Source of the DNA: Salipaludibacillus sp. CUR1
GTDB taxonomy: Bacteria > Bacillota > Bacilli > Bacillales > Salisediminibacteriaceae
Reading direction: 5' to 3'
NCBI RefSeq assembly: GCF_021028955.1
Contig: NZ_JAIWPE010000053.1
Location: 62,001-126,000 of the forward strand
DNA length: 64,000 nucleotides
Part shown: piece after piece, positions 43,354-51,893 of the stretch
Layout of the letters: each line of letters opens with the position of its first letter
Numbering within the stretch: position 1 is the first letter of the stretch
Position numbers and translations under genes: made by a program
Notes under the pieces: model-generated
What the model was told of the DNA's origin: nothing
Seen by the model: only the letters and a program-made list of their open reading frames with translations
Database searches by the model: none

Positions 43354-44211
43354 ATGCTCAAAAGAGGCAGTGTGGCAGGGCTCGTTTTACTCCTGGGGGC
43401 GTGCTCTGGAGAAGAGGACGCGCTCGTGGAAAAAAACGAGCTTAGTCATTTTACGAGTGATTTCGATGTATCTGCTTGGGAAATTGTTTATAAAAGTGAC
43501 GACTATCTGATCGATGGGTATGTCGTTCGTCCTAACGGACCGGAAGACGAGTATCCCACGCTTATTATTAATAGAGGAGGAAACCGTGATTTCGGGGAGA
43601 TTACCGAACAGCAGCTTGCCGGATTGCATGCGTACTGGGCTGATAAAGGCTATACCGTGATCGCAAGCCAGTACAGGGAAGGCGGCGACAGTGAAGGTGA
43701 GGATGAGTTCGGCGGAGAAGACGTGACGGATGTGATGCAGCTGGAACAAGTGGCCAAAGAACTCACCTTTGCGGATGAGGAAACCATCTTTATGCTCGGA
43801 TACTCCCGAGGAGGAATAATGGCGTACCGAGCCATAGCTGAAGGAATGGATGTTACAGCAGCTGCGGCGGTTGGTGGAGTCTCGGACATGATGGATACTT
43901 ATGAGTTTCGGGGGCCAAGGATGAAAAGGGTGCTCGTCGATCTGGTAGGCCATCCTGCAGAAGTTCCTGAAGCCTACGCCAAACGCTCAGCTCTCGAGTG
44001 GCCGGAAGACATTACAGTGCCGCTCATGCTTCTACACGGTGAAGCAGATGAACAAGTGCCCTTAGACCAATCGGTCAGGTTATACGAAGCTCTACATGAG
44101 CTTGGTTTTGAGACAGAGCTCGTTACCTATGAGGAAGGCGACCATGGCCTTTCTGACTATTTCGATGAGTACACCATGGAAATTGATGAGTGGTTTTATA
44201 AGTATAAATAA
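43354..44211 (+). CDS. Alpha/beta hydrolase lipoprotein, prolyl-oligopeptidase type
   Basis: 285 residues. A short signal peptide ends LLGAC (Cys17). The fold is alpha/beta hydrolase of the S9 type: the oxyanion strand PTLIINRGGNRDFG, nucleophile elbow GYSRGG (near residue 150), acid in LLHGEADEQVPLDQS and His in YEEGDHGLSDY. It is an exposed esterase or peptidase; the substrate is unknown. AGAAGGAAGG precedes the ATG. A hairpin follows at 44213. Confidence 0.84.
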   Translation: MLKRGSVAGLVLLLGACSGEEDALVEKNELSHFTSDFDVSAWEIVYKSDDYLIDGYVVRPNGPEDEYPTLIINRGGNRDFGEITEQQLAGLHAYWADKGYTVIASQYREGGDSEGEDEFGGEDVTDVMQLEQVAKELTFADEETIFMLGYSRGGIMAYRAIAEGMDVTAAAAVGGVSDMMDTYEFRGPRMKRVLVDLVGHPAEVPEAYAKRSALEWPEDITVPLMLLHGEADEQVPLDQSVRLYEALHELGFETELVTYEEGDHGLSDYFDEYTMEIDEWFYKYK

Positions 44212-44212
44212 G

Positions 44213-44238
44213 CTTTAGAGGGAAAATTCCCTCTAGAG
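44213..44238. terminator. Hairpin between convergent genes
   Basis: CTTTAGAGGGAA pairs with TTCCCTCTAGAG around two As. No T run follows, so full termination is uncertain. Confidence 0.45.
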
Positions 44239-44270
44239 AACGCGGCAGCGCGGGGGACCGAGGGGCACCT

Positions 44271-44924
44271 CTAAAACAGCCCCCTAAACCACGCGGCAAT
44301 GCGCTGGAAAAAGTTTAATTCTCCATTCTCAACTTCAGAAGCTGTACTCATACCAGTCTCATTCACGTCATTCATAGTATAGGCGGCAGCGCCTTCTACG
44401 ACATGGACAAGTTCCTCTCCAAACTCTTCATAAATGACGGCAGCATTTTCTTCAGTATACGGATTAATGCCAACTTCCACGTGGGTATCTGTGACGCTTA
44501 CAGCAGTATGCTCGATAGAGAAATCATTGTAATTGAAGCCCCCAGCGTCAATTTCGGCTTGCTTATCCAGCAAGTCTTCTTCAGTGTAGTCAACTATGCG
44601 GATTTCAATTTCAGCAGGATCTTCCACAAGGTCATAAATGTTCTCTTCATGCTCTTCAGCGAGCGGCTCTGTAAACAGAAAGACAAGGACACCCAATTCA
44701 CGTTCTTTGCGGTCTATAAATCGACCGGCAAAATGCTCATCGGCATTCTCTTTAATGTAGGCTGTCACATCTTCCATCACTTCTGTATGGTTCGGATCGA
44801 TCCCATCGTCTTCCCATTCCTGCAATTGTTTATCCAAGTTATCCTGCTCAGCAGCAGCTTCGGTTGGGAGAGAAGAGATGGTTAAAATCAGCACGGTTCC
44901 CGCAACAGCAAGCTTTTTAAACAT
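44271..44924 (-). CDS. Secreted acidic protein of unknown function
   Basis: 217 residues. A signal peptide ends near TEAAAE (about residue 26). The mature part is rich in Glu and Asp, with strand-like segments (LGVLVFLFTEPLAEE, EIEIRIVDYTEEDLLDKQ, THVEVGINPYTEENA) suggesting a mixed alpha/beta domain seen in some secreted proteins. The C-terminus (LNFFQRIAAWFRGLF) is an amphipathic aromatic/basic helix that could touch the membrane. AGGAGGGG precedes the ATG. No family is recognised with confidence. Confidence 0.65.
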   Translation of the reverse strand: MFKKLAVAGTVLILTISSLPTEAAAEQDNLDKQLQEWEDDGIDPNHTEVMEDVTAYIKENADEHFAGRFIDRKERELGVLVFLFTEPLAEEHEENIYDLVEDPAEIEIRIVDYTEEDLLDKQAEIDAGGFNYNDFSIEHTAVSVTDTHVEVGINPYTEENAAVIYEEFGEELVHVVEGAAAYTMNDVNETGMSTASEVENGELNFFQRIAAWFRGLF

Positions 44925-45003
44925 AGGCCCCTCCTAAAGTTTTCGGCAGTTACTTATTTAGACGGTAAAATAGAGGCGTGGTTTCGAAGAAATATACTAT
45001 AGG

Positions 45004-45032
45004 CCTAAATAAGCGTAAGTAATTTATTTAGG
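45004..45032 (-). terminator. Hairpin after the aldolase gene
   Basis: CCTAAATAA (45004-45012) pairs perfectly with TTATTTAGG (45024-45032). T tail is weak on the minus strand. Confidence 0.5.
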
Positions 45033-45056
45033 AGCGCCATTTTATTAGGCATAACT

Positions 45057-45728
45057 TTATTTTAATTCCATATCCCCAAAAGTATCTTCCCAGTCTCTTT
45101 GAAACTGAACAGCACTGGTACCGGAACTTAAATGAGCATAGGAATGTTTAAGTAAATCAGGGCTTGCAGTGAGGGCGTGGCTTCCTGCCAACGTACAGTC
45201 GAATATTTGTTTTGAATTTTTAAAGCTCGCTGCGAGCACTTGACAATTGTACCCGTAATTCCCTAATATAGCGAGGCTATTCTTAACAACCTGTACCCCA
45301 TCACCGCCATGGTGGTCAATCCTGTTTACATACGGTGCCACATATGTTGCACCTGCTTTAGCTGCCCAATGAGTTTGCTGGGCGGTGAACACAGCCGTTG
45401 CTAATGTTTTATAGTTTTCATTATAAAGGTGTTGAATAGCTTTGAGTCCATTAGGGGTGACGGGGATCTTAATCACTGTGTTATCTCCCAAAGAATTAAC
45501 CAGTTGATAAGCTTGCTCAATGAGTTTGTCATAATCATCATGAATGACCTGCGCAAAAAGGAGCTGTTGATCAGAAAGGATCTCCCGAATATCTCCTAGT
45601 AATTTTAAGGAACTTGCCGGGTTTTCTTTACTAATTAGTGAGGGGTTTGTAGTGACTCCGTCAACTGGAAAAATGCTAATAATCTCTTTAATGTCAGTCA
45701 CACTTGCAGAATCAATGAATAAGTTCAT
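45057..45728 (-). CDS. Fructose-6-phosphate aldolase / transaldolase-like (FSA/TalC family)
   Basis: 223 residues, the short form of the transaldolase family. MNLFIDSASVTDIKEI, the Schiff-base lysine in VIKIPVTPNG (near residue 86), YVAPYVNRID and LAASFKNSKQ match FsaA-type enzymes, which cleave fructose-6-phosphate into dihydroxyacetone and glyceraldehyde-3-phosphate. TalC-type transaldolases share these motifs, so both activities are possible. It follows the sorbitol operon, whose dehydrogenase yields fructose-6-phosphate, which favours the aldolase. A strong hairpin separates it from srlD, so expression may be partial readthrough. Confidence 0.85.
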   Translation of the reverse strand: MNLFIDSASVTDIKEIISIFPVDGVTTNPSLISKENPASSLKLLGDIREILSDQQLLFAQVIHDDYDKLIEQAYQLVNSLGDNTVIKIPVTPNGLKAIQHLYNENYKTLATAVFTAQQTHWAAKAGATYVAPYVNRIDHHGGDGVQVVKNSLAILGNYGYNCQVLAASFKNSKQIFDCTLAGSHALTASPDLLKHSYAHLSSGTSAVQFQRDWEDTFGDMELK

Positions 45729-45762
45729 TTTTTTCTCTCCTTATCTACTAAACTATATAATG

Positions 45763-45799
45763 AAAAACGGGCATGCATTAGAAATGCGTGCCCGTTTTT
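45763..45799 (-). terminator. Terminator between srlD and aldolase gene
   Basis: AAAAACGGGCATGCATT pairs with AATGCGTGCCCGTTTTT with one mismatch. It is strong in either direction and would limit aldolase expression. Confidence 0.8.
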
Positions 45800-45806
45800 A
45801 TTCTGT

Positions 45807-46583
45807 TTAATGCATAACCTGGCCGCCAGTGACATTAATAGATTGGCCAGTCATGTAAGAGGCTTTATCTGAGGCGTAAAAAATGACGGCATTGGCGATG
45901 TCGTCGTAAGTGCAGCCCCTTTTCAACGGGACTTTCTCTTTATAGACATCAATCACTTCATCTTCATTAATATTCAGTTTTTTAGCATATTGCGGGATTA
46001 AGCTTTGGAACATTGGGGAGTCTAAAAGATTACCCGGCATAATAGAATTAACACGGATATTGTGCTCAGCTAAATCTAATGCGAGACTTTGTGTCAAGCC
46101 GACGCCGCCAAACTTTGAAGCCGAATAGGCAGAATTGTGCTTGCTGCCTACTTTCCCAGACTTGGAGTTTATTTGAATAATGTTCCCATAACCTTGTTCA
46201 ATCATAACTTTTGAAACTTCCCGTGCGCATAGGAAATATCCCTTTAAATTAACACCTACCGTTTTGTCCCAGTCAGGAAGTTCGAAATTTGTTATTTTTT
46301 GACTGACTGCTATGCCCGCATTATAGACAAGCAAGTCAATTGAAGCAAAATTTTCTTTCGTATGCGTAATAAGATCTTCAACCTCATCTTCTTTCGTAGC
46401 ATCACATTTAAAGGCCGTTGTCTTTATTTCATAGTTATCTGCTACCTCAGCAGCCACTTGGTCTGCTTTCGCTTTATCTATATCAACTACTACAATGTTA
46501 TAATAATCTTCAGCAAGACGGTGGCACAGTGCTTCACCGAGACTTTGGCCGCCTCCTACTACAATTGCTGTTTTAGTACTCAT
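45807..46583 (-). CDS. srlD: Sorbitol-6-phosphate 2-dehydrogenase
   Basis: 258 residues of the short-chain dehydrogenase family. NAD-binding GGGQSLGEALC is N-terminal, LLVYNAGIA follows, and the catalytic Ser and YSASK lie in INSKSGKVGSKHNSAYSASK. The run KFGGVGLTQSLALDLAEH, SPMFQSLIPQYAKKL, KVPLKRGC and TGQSINVTGGQVM is near-identical to SrlD. It oxidises sorbitol-6-phosphate to fructose-6-phosphate. The ATG at 46583 follows GGAGGGG; an upstream in-frame start would bury that site. It is the last sorbitol gene before the hairpin. Confidence 0.94.
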   Translation of the reverse strand: MSTKTAIVVGGGQSLGEALCHRLAEDYYNIVVVDIDKAKADQVAAEVADNYEIKTTAFKCDATKEDEVEDLITHTKENFASIDLLVYNAGIAVSQKITNFELPDWDKTVGVNLKGYFLCAREVSKVMIEQGYGNIIQINSKSGKVGSKHNSAYSASKFGGVGLTQSLALDLAEHNIRVNSIMPGNLLDSPMFQSLIPQYAKKLNINEDEVIDVYKEKVPLKRGCTYDDIANAVIFYASDKASYMTGQSINVTGGQVMH

Positions 46584-46603
46584 GGGGAACCCCTCCAAAT
46601 ATA

Positions 46604-46972
46604 TTAATTGCGTGTGATTTTTAAAGTAGACCCAACCTCCACAGGCTTAATTTTTTTGTTTTCCAAGCAAAGGTAGCCTGGGAGGTCCGGTTCTGTTTTT
46701 CCGTAAAAGCTGAGAGTAATATGACCCAGCTGATTCAAGTTTTCATTGACAGCGCTTCCTACCGCTGTAACTTCATAAGATACTTCATCAATATAAAGGG
46801 TGTCGCCAACCTGTACATCTTTATGAAGTTTATTCTTCTCGTGTAATACGCAATAATCTTTCATTTCTTCCGGTGCTCCGGTTTTGAAGAGAATAATCAT
46901 TTGATCTTCATAAAAACCTTCAACCATACTTCCAAGTTCAACGACATTTGTTTCATAGATGACTGCCATCAT
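46604..46972 (-). CDS. srlB: PTS glucitol/sorbitol-specific enzyme IIA
   Basis: About 123 residues. VIYETNVVELGSMVEGF, FKTGAPEEMKDYCVLHE and GHITLSFYG identify the Gut-family IIA; a His in this fold receives phosphate from HPr. AAAGGGG lies six bases before the ATG at 46972. It sits between the IIBC and dehydrogenase genes. Confidence 0.92.
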   Translation of the reverse strand: MMAVIYETNVVELGSMVEGFYEDQMIILFKTGAPEEMKDYCVLHEKNKLHKDVQVGDTLYIDEVSYEVTAVGSAVNENLNQLGHITLSFYGKTEPDLPGYLCLENKKIKPVEVGSTLKITRN

Positions 46973-46996
46973 GTACAACCCCTTTAATAATTGATA

Positions 46997-48010
46997 TTAG
47001 TAATTCGTATATAAACCGAAGCTTGCCAGCCAAGCTACAAACACGGTGGGGGCCCCGGTTAAAAATCGTGAATATAAAACAGATGGTACCCCGACTTCAA
47101 CTGTTTCAGGCTCTGCTTCTGCCAGCCCCAAACCAACTGGAACGAAGTCCGCTGCTGCCTGAGAGTTAATAGCAAATAATGCAGGCAATGCGAGATGGGG
47201 AGGTATATTGCCTCTTCCGATCTCTGTCCCGATTAAAACACCTATAACTTGTGCAATTACTGCACCAGGCCCAAGGAACGGAGACAATAGAGGGAAAGAT
47301 ACCACTAAAGATATAACAATGAGGCCCGGTAAAGACCCTGCGTAAGGTGATAAGAACTGGGCGAACAAATCACCAATACCACTTTCCAGAATCACTCCTA
47401 TAAGCATTGCAACAAAGGCCATGAAAGGTAAGATGGTTTTCAAGACGGTATCTATCGTTTCTCTTCCAGCCTGGAAAAGCTTGTTAACGATCTCGCCCAT
47501 AAACATACCGATTCTAGTCATCAGGCCTTTAGGCTTTCGCTGTTCACTGATTTTCTTATCAGCTGTATATTTTCTTTCAGGTTCGTCTGCTTCCTGAGTG
47601 GTGGTTTCAGCTGTTGCTGCACTTTGTGAATCTGTAATTAACTCAATATCTGTATCCCGTACACCTGACACATAAATATCCTCTGTGATATACTTAGCTA
47701 AAGGGCCACTTTGACCAGTAGACATTATATTAATAGTAGGAATACGTTTTTGCGGGTAGATGCCGCATCTTAAAGTACCGCCGCAATTAATGATGACACA
47801 AGCTGTCTCTTCGTCGGGAACGCTTGTTTTAAAACCGTCAACTAATTCGCCATTGGTGAGTTCAGCAATCCGAACTGCTACTTCGGGTCTGTCTCCGCCA
47901 GTGACGTATACTATTTTGTTTTTCTTTTCGTCTACGTGGATATGAAGTGGCCCTCCAAATCCACCTGGACCTGCTTTTACTTCAATTGATCGATAGTTAT
48001 TCTGACTCAT
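46997..48010 (-). CDS. srlE: PTS glucitol/sorbitol-specific enzyme IIBC
   Basis: 337 residues. The N-terminal IIB domain has the phospho-cysteine segment [14 protein letters not shown] (Cys76 probable). A charged linker (about 128-165) leads to the membrane IIC part with about five helices ([36 protein letters not shown]). Together with IIA and the second IIC component it imports sorbitol as sorbitol-6-phosphate. It starts 12 bases after srlA. Confidence 0.93.
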   Translation of the reverse strand: MSQNNYRSIEVKAGPGGFGGPLHIHVDEKKNKIVYVTGGDRPEVAVRIAELTNGELVDGFKTSVPDEETACVIINCGGTLRCGIYPQKRIPTINIMSTGQSGPLAKYITEDIYVSGVRDTDIELITDSQSAATAETTTQEADEPERKYTADKKISEQRKPKGLMTRIGMFMGEIVNKLFQAGRETIDTVLKTILPFMAFVAMLIGVILESGIGDLFAQFLSPYAGSLPGLIVISLVVSFPLLSPFLGPGAVIAQVIGVLIGTEIGRGNIPPHLALPALFAINSQAAADFVPVGLGLAEAEPETVEVGVPSVLYSRFLTGAPTVFVAWLASFGLYTNY

Positions 48011-48022
48011 GTTTACACCCCT

Positions 48023-48571
48023 TTATAAGTCAATTTTCTCTTTGAGTTTTATGCCTTGCTGTCTTTCAACATAAGCCGTAGTAAAATCAGTTATCCACCC
48101 TCTGAAGAAGTTTGTCACAATTCCTACAAGAAAGTAGAAAACGGCGAGTTCGCCTATAGGCAATCCTAACGTTTGAATTCCTTGTGCAATTCCAAGAAAT
48201 ACAAACAATTCTGCAGGGTTAACGTGCGGGAACAAACCGTTATGGGAATGTACAGAATAGGATGCAGCCGCATAATAGCTTGGTTTGTGTTTCTCTGGTA
48301 AAAACCTTCCAAGTGACAATGTCATTGGATTTGCGAGGAAGAAGGCACCTAATATAGGCAAGATAAAATATCTTGAGAAGATATTATTTCCTGCTCTGGC
48401 AGCAAACCTTTCCACTTTGTCCTCTCCAATAAATTTGACCAATGCGTTCATAGCGACTAATAAACAGATTAGTAAAGGTATAATGCCTGTTACAAAATCT
48501 ACAAATACCTCCCCGCCAGCCTCGAACAGACCGATAAACCCATCAGCAAAAGCTGAAATATAATCCAACAT
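48023..48571 (-). CDS. srlA: PTS glucitol/sorbitol-specific enzyme IIC
   Basis: 182 residues, five hydrophobic helices. [28 protein letters not shown] split by loops, and [27 protein letters not shown], are the Gut-family IIC signatures. It completes the sorbitol channel with srlE and starts four bases after the GutM-like gene. Confidence 0.93.
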   Translation of the reverse strand: MLDYISAFADGFIGLFEAGGEVFVDFVTGIIPLLICLLVAMNALVKFIGEDKVERFAARAGNNIFSRYFILPILGAFFLANPMTLSLGRFLPEKHKPSYYAAASYSVHSHNGLFPHVNPAELFVFLGIAQGIQTLGLPIGELAVFYFLVGIVTNFFRGWITDFTTAYVERQQGIKLKEKIDL

Positions 48572-48575
48572 TTTT

Positions 48576-49019
48576 TCACCCCTCTTTTAAAGTAAATAGT
48601 TTATTCGAAATCCTTTTGAATAAACTAGGCTTTTCGTGTACTTCACCTCCTTGTAATACTACAGTTTTATATTGGGCAACTGCATCTTGAATGGAAGCAG
48701 CTGTCAATACGTCATATTGTTTTATATCAGTTTCTTTAAGTTTCGTAATATTTTTACCCACAATACCTTTCATAGGTCTCACTTTTGAAAGGACTGTGAC
48801 CCCTTGCATTTTTCTTGCATCAATAATTTCTTTGCGCGTGTTAACGCCTAACATAACAACGGTGCCGGCCCGGAGAAAACCGCGTCTTCTGCCGACAGCA
48901 ACCTTGCCCTCCCGCCTCATCTCTACGAAGTGCCGGTTAAAATGGCGAATTTGAAGAAAACCGAAGAAACTTTGAACCAGCCAAGCCAGCCCTATTAAAA
49001 TAATTAAATAAATTAGCAA
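48576..49019 (-). CDS. srlM: Glucitol operon activator-like protein (GutM/SrlM)
   Basis: 147 residues. One N-terminal membrane helix ([20 protein letters not shown]) is followed by [31 protein letters not shown] and the basic region typical of GutM. In E. coli GutM activates the sorbitol operon; in this family the mechanism is unresolved, and the membrane anchor suggests a signalling role. It is placed between the regulator and srlA. Confidence 0.85.
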   Translation of the reverse strand: MLIYLIILIGLAWLVQSFFGFLQIRHFNRHFVEMRREGKVAVGRRRGFLRAGTVVMLGVNTRKEIIDARKMQGVTVLSKVRPMKGIVGKNITKLKETDIKQYDVLTAASIQDAVAQYKTVVLQGGEVHEKPSLFKRISNKLFTLKEG

Positions 49020-49055
49020 AGCACCCAGCTCCTTTAAGCGTTTTCAAAAAATCCC

Positions 49056-49997
49056 CTAGTCTATTAGCAGGTTGGCAGTTGTTTCATCTGTCACTAGAAC
49101 GTTAATAAATTGGCCTTTAAGCGCACCTATTATTGAGGGGACCTTTTCTGGTGATTCGGCTACACCAATGGAATAGGGCAGAGTTTTCAACTGTTCAAGT
49201 TTGATAGCGATGGTTCTTTCAGCTAAATCTGAATGAATAACATGACCCTTAGAGTCAAAGAAACGGGAACAAATATCTCCTATAGCATTCTCTTTATCCA
49301 ATTCTTCAATTTCCTCGTTACCAAAAAATCCTGTCCAAATCAGGTTAGAAGATTTTAACTGCGCACCAATACCTAACACAGCTATATCTAAATTATTCCA
49401 ATGGTTTAATATTTTTTCAAAGTGGGGAGAGTTCTCTGTTTCCAGCTTAGTGTCTTTTTTTTTGACTATTGCTGACGCATCTATAAAGTGCGCTTTTCCT
49501 TGAAATGCCTGCGCTGTTTTATAAACTATTGAATTGACGTGATAATCAGCATCGACGGCCCCTGGACCACCTACTAAAGGAACGACGTGAATGTCTTTTT
49601 TATCACACTCTGTTAATTCATTAGCGACATTCGCTAAGGTGGTTCCCCAGGCAAATCCTAGTGTATGGCTGTCTTTAACAATACGTTTTAAAAATTCAGC
49701 TGTTGCTAACCCCAGCTTCTGCTTAATCGCTTTTTCACCCTCATCAAGTGAAGGGACGACAATCACTTCTTTCAATCCATATTTTGATTCAAGGTTTTCT
49801 TCTAATTCATAAACTTCTTTAAAATCAGAGTTGATGGTAATAGTAACTATTCCTTCTTTTTTAGCTTTCTTCAGCATTCGGCTTATTGTCGTACGGTAAA
49901 TACCTAACTCTTTTGAAATTTGATTTTGAGTCATTTCCTGTTCGTAATACATTTTGGAAATTTTAACTAATAATCGGTGCTCTTGCCATTTAGACAT
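49056..49997 (-). CDS. SorC-family sugar-binding transcriptional regulator
   Basis: 313 residues. The N-terminal helix-turn-helix (MYYEQEMTQNQISKELGIYR, TTISRMLKKAKKEGIV) is followed by a sugar-phosphate-binding domain (LGFAWGTTLANVANEL, VVPLVGGPGAVDADYHVNSIV, and the late SVAESPEKV-like GVAESPEKVPSIIGAL). The ligand is likely sorbitol-6-phosphate. It is the first gene of the sorbitol operon, 36 bases before srlM, so it is autoregulated; palindromes lie directly upstream. E. coli uses GutR (DeoR family) and Bacillus subtilis a different GutR, so this wiring differs from both. Confidence 0.88.
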   Translation of the reverse strand: MSKWQEHRLLVKISKMYYEQEMTQNQISKELGIYRTTISRMLKKAKKEGIVTITINSDFKEVYELEENLESKYGLKEVIVVPSLDEGEKAIKQKLGLATAEFLKRIVKDSHTLGFAWGTTLANVANELTECDKKDIHVVPLVGGPGAVDADYHVNSIVYKTAQAFQGKAHFIDASAIVKKKDTKLETENSPHFEKILNHWNNLDIAVLGIGAQLKSSNLIWTGFFGNEEIEELDKENAIGDICSRFFDSKGHVIHSDLAERTIAIKLEQLKTLPYSIGVAESPEKVPSIIGALKGQFINVLVTDETTANLLID

Positions 49998-50017
49998 TCT
50001 GATTCACCTCTAATCTT

Positions 50018-50052
50018 TGCACATATGTGCATATAAATAATCATTTGTGCAA
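50018..50052. promoter_or_regulatory. SorC-type operators upstream of sorbitol operon
   Basis: TGCACATATGTGCA (50018-50031) is a perfect 14-bp palindrome. A further half-like copy, ATTTGTGCAAG (50043-50053), follows 25 bases on. Both lie within 60 bases of the regulator's start codon. Confidence 0.65.
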
Positions 50053-50624
50053 GTTGTTGTTTTTAGTATAAAAAATACGTTGAATATTGTCAAGGTAATT
50101 CAAGAAGTTTAATTTTCTGCTGTATAAAAAATTTAGCACAGTCTAGTTTTATTGCGGGTTAGAAGTATTCTCCGAGAGGAGAAAGAGAGAAGGTTTAGAT
50201 GCCAGTAGTTGTCAGTTTAATCTTATAGCTAAATTTAATAATTTTAATTGACTGTTTGAATAAAAAGTTGGAAGGGTTTTCTCATGACTAAAAACTTAAT
50301 TTCAGACGTCCATATATAGGTTGTGGAATTCTAAATAGGATTATTTAATCATTTTAATATAGTAGATGGTTAAAAATGGAGTTTCATATAACTCCTTTAG
50401 TTGAGCACTTCCTCATGCTACATGCACTTTCCTCATTCATTCCATTCCGCCGTTGACGCCTTACGAAGGGGCAGGAAACTTTGCGAATAAGTGAGCATTC
50501 AAGAGATGGATCAATCACACTGAGGGATGTAAATTATGAAATTTCATTTATTTGTCGAATTAGCCCGAACTTGAAAGTTATAAATTATGAGAAAATAGTA
50601 TTAGACTGTATGGGGGTGATTAGT
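50053..50624. other. Gene-free divergent regulatory region
   Basis: About 570 AT-rich bases between the sorbitol operon and pucR. A hairpin TTCTCC/GGAGAA is at about 50168-50182. GCACTTCCTCAT (50404) and GCACTTTCCTCAT (50424) repeat 20 bases apart and may be a binding site. The open frame upstream of 50625 lacks a ribosome site. Confidence 0.4.
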
Positions 50625-51887
50625 ATGGATCGTACTCAGAAATTTAATTTAAACAGCACACTTCCAGTTAAACTTATGAATGACTTGGCTGCTGGCAGAA
50701 GTTATTCAGGGATGCTGCAAACGATATGCAGGTCGTACAGAATGCAGGCTGTGTTAACCGATGATATTTTCCAGACACTCGCCTTTGCTGATGGTAATAA
50801 GTGTTACAAAGGGCTAGAATATATTGATGTGCTGGATGGGGACCCGTCCATTGTTTTTGACCGCATAAGAAATAAAGAGTGGACTGCCCGCAGGTTTCAG
50901 CTTATATCTGATAATCTGGAAAAAGCAGGCTTTCTTTATGTTAACGATGAAATCTTTGAGCGCTCTTCATTCAATATAGAAGGTTTTAAACAAACGCTGG
51001 AATTTTTCTCGAGCGCTATTCAGGCTGAAAACCGCAAAAGAAAAGAAGTATTACAGCAAGGGCTGCGCTTTAAAGAAGCTTTTCTTTATGATCTGTTATA
51101 CGGAAACTTAAAAGAAGAGGGAAACATACGCGCCCAGGCCGAAACATGGAATTGGGGCTTAACTGCACCGCATACAGTTATTGCTTTTGAGTTGCAAAAG
51201 TTTGATTCTCTCACGGGTGACGAGGTTCTTTTGGAACGATGCATGCGGAAGTGGGAAACCACCTTAATAAAACAGCTGATAAACCCAATGATGCTAAAAA
51301 AAAGGAACGAAATTATATTATTTTATCCAGTTGGACATATCAGCAAAATAAAAGAAAACGAAAAGAAAATACGTGATTCTATTTCGTTACTAATAAAGAG
51401 CATTGAAAAAATTCTTGGTGACCGGGAATTTCATGTTGGAATCGGCCGCCCATACGCTTATGGAAAAGATTACTTCCGGTCGTATCAGGAAGCAAGAGTC
51501 GCAAGGGAAATTGGCATCAGCAAAATAGGGGAGCCGGTTATTTTTTTCCAGGACATTGGTTTGCTGAAACTGCTGTACTCCCATGATCCACAGGAGCTTT
51601 ATGAATATTATCACGATACGCTTGATGAATTGATTATGCATGATGAAAAGACTGAAGCTGATTTGATTGAAGCTTTGCGTGCTTATATTAAAAATGATCT
51701 TGATTTAAAAAAGACATCAGAAGCGATGCATATGCACCGTAATTCTGTTCGTTACCGGCTGACGAAAATAGAAGAACTGCTTGATATAGACCTGAGTGAT
51801 TTACCTGTAATTATTAAATTCTCTATGGCATTCCAGATAGAATCCTTAGCGAAGATGAGAGATCGTCTGCGGACAGGGCGGAGGTAG
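50625..51887 (+). CDS. PucR/CdaR-family transcriptional regulator
   Basis: 421 residues. The central part (about 210-330) resembles the CdaR GGDEF-like domain. The C-terminal PucR helix-turn-helix is clear: DLKKTSEAMHMHRNSVRYRL followed by TKIEELLDIDL. The N-terminal region (1-180) would sense the signal. The ATG at 50625 follows GGGGGTGAT. It stands six bases before the first oxidoreductase gene and is co-transcribed with it, so it probably activates these genes. Purine- and amino-acid-type substrates are common in this family; the ligand here is unknown. Confidence 0.85.
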   Translation: MDRTQKFNLNSTLPVKLMNDLAAGRSYSGMLQTICRSYRMQAVLTDDIFQTLAFADGNKCYKGLEYIDVLDGDPSIVFDRIRNKEWTARRFQLISDNLEKAGFLYVNDEIFERSSFNIEGFKQTLEFFSSAIQAENRKRKEVLQQGLRFKEAFLYDLLYGNLKEEGNIRAQAETWNWGLTAPHTVIAFELQKFDSLTGDEVLLERCMRKWETTLIKQLINPMMLKKRNEIILFYPVGHISKIKENEKKIRDSISLLIKSIEKILGDREFHVGIGRPYAYGKDYFRSYQEARVAREIGISKIGEPVIFFQDIGLLKLLYSHDPQELYEYYHDTLDELIMHDEKTEADLIEALRAYIKNDLDLKKTSEAMHMHRNSVRYRLTKIEELLDIDLSDLPVIIKFSMAFQIESLAKMRDRLRTGRR

Positions 51888-51893
51888 AGGCGA

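Noticed and set aside
50481-50624. N-terminal extension of the PucR-family gene
   Set aside because: The frame is open but lacks a ribosome site, whereas GGGGGTGAT directly precedes the ATG at 50625.
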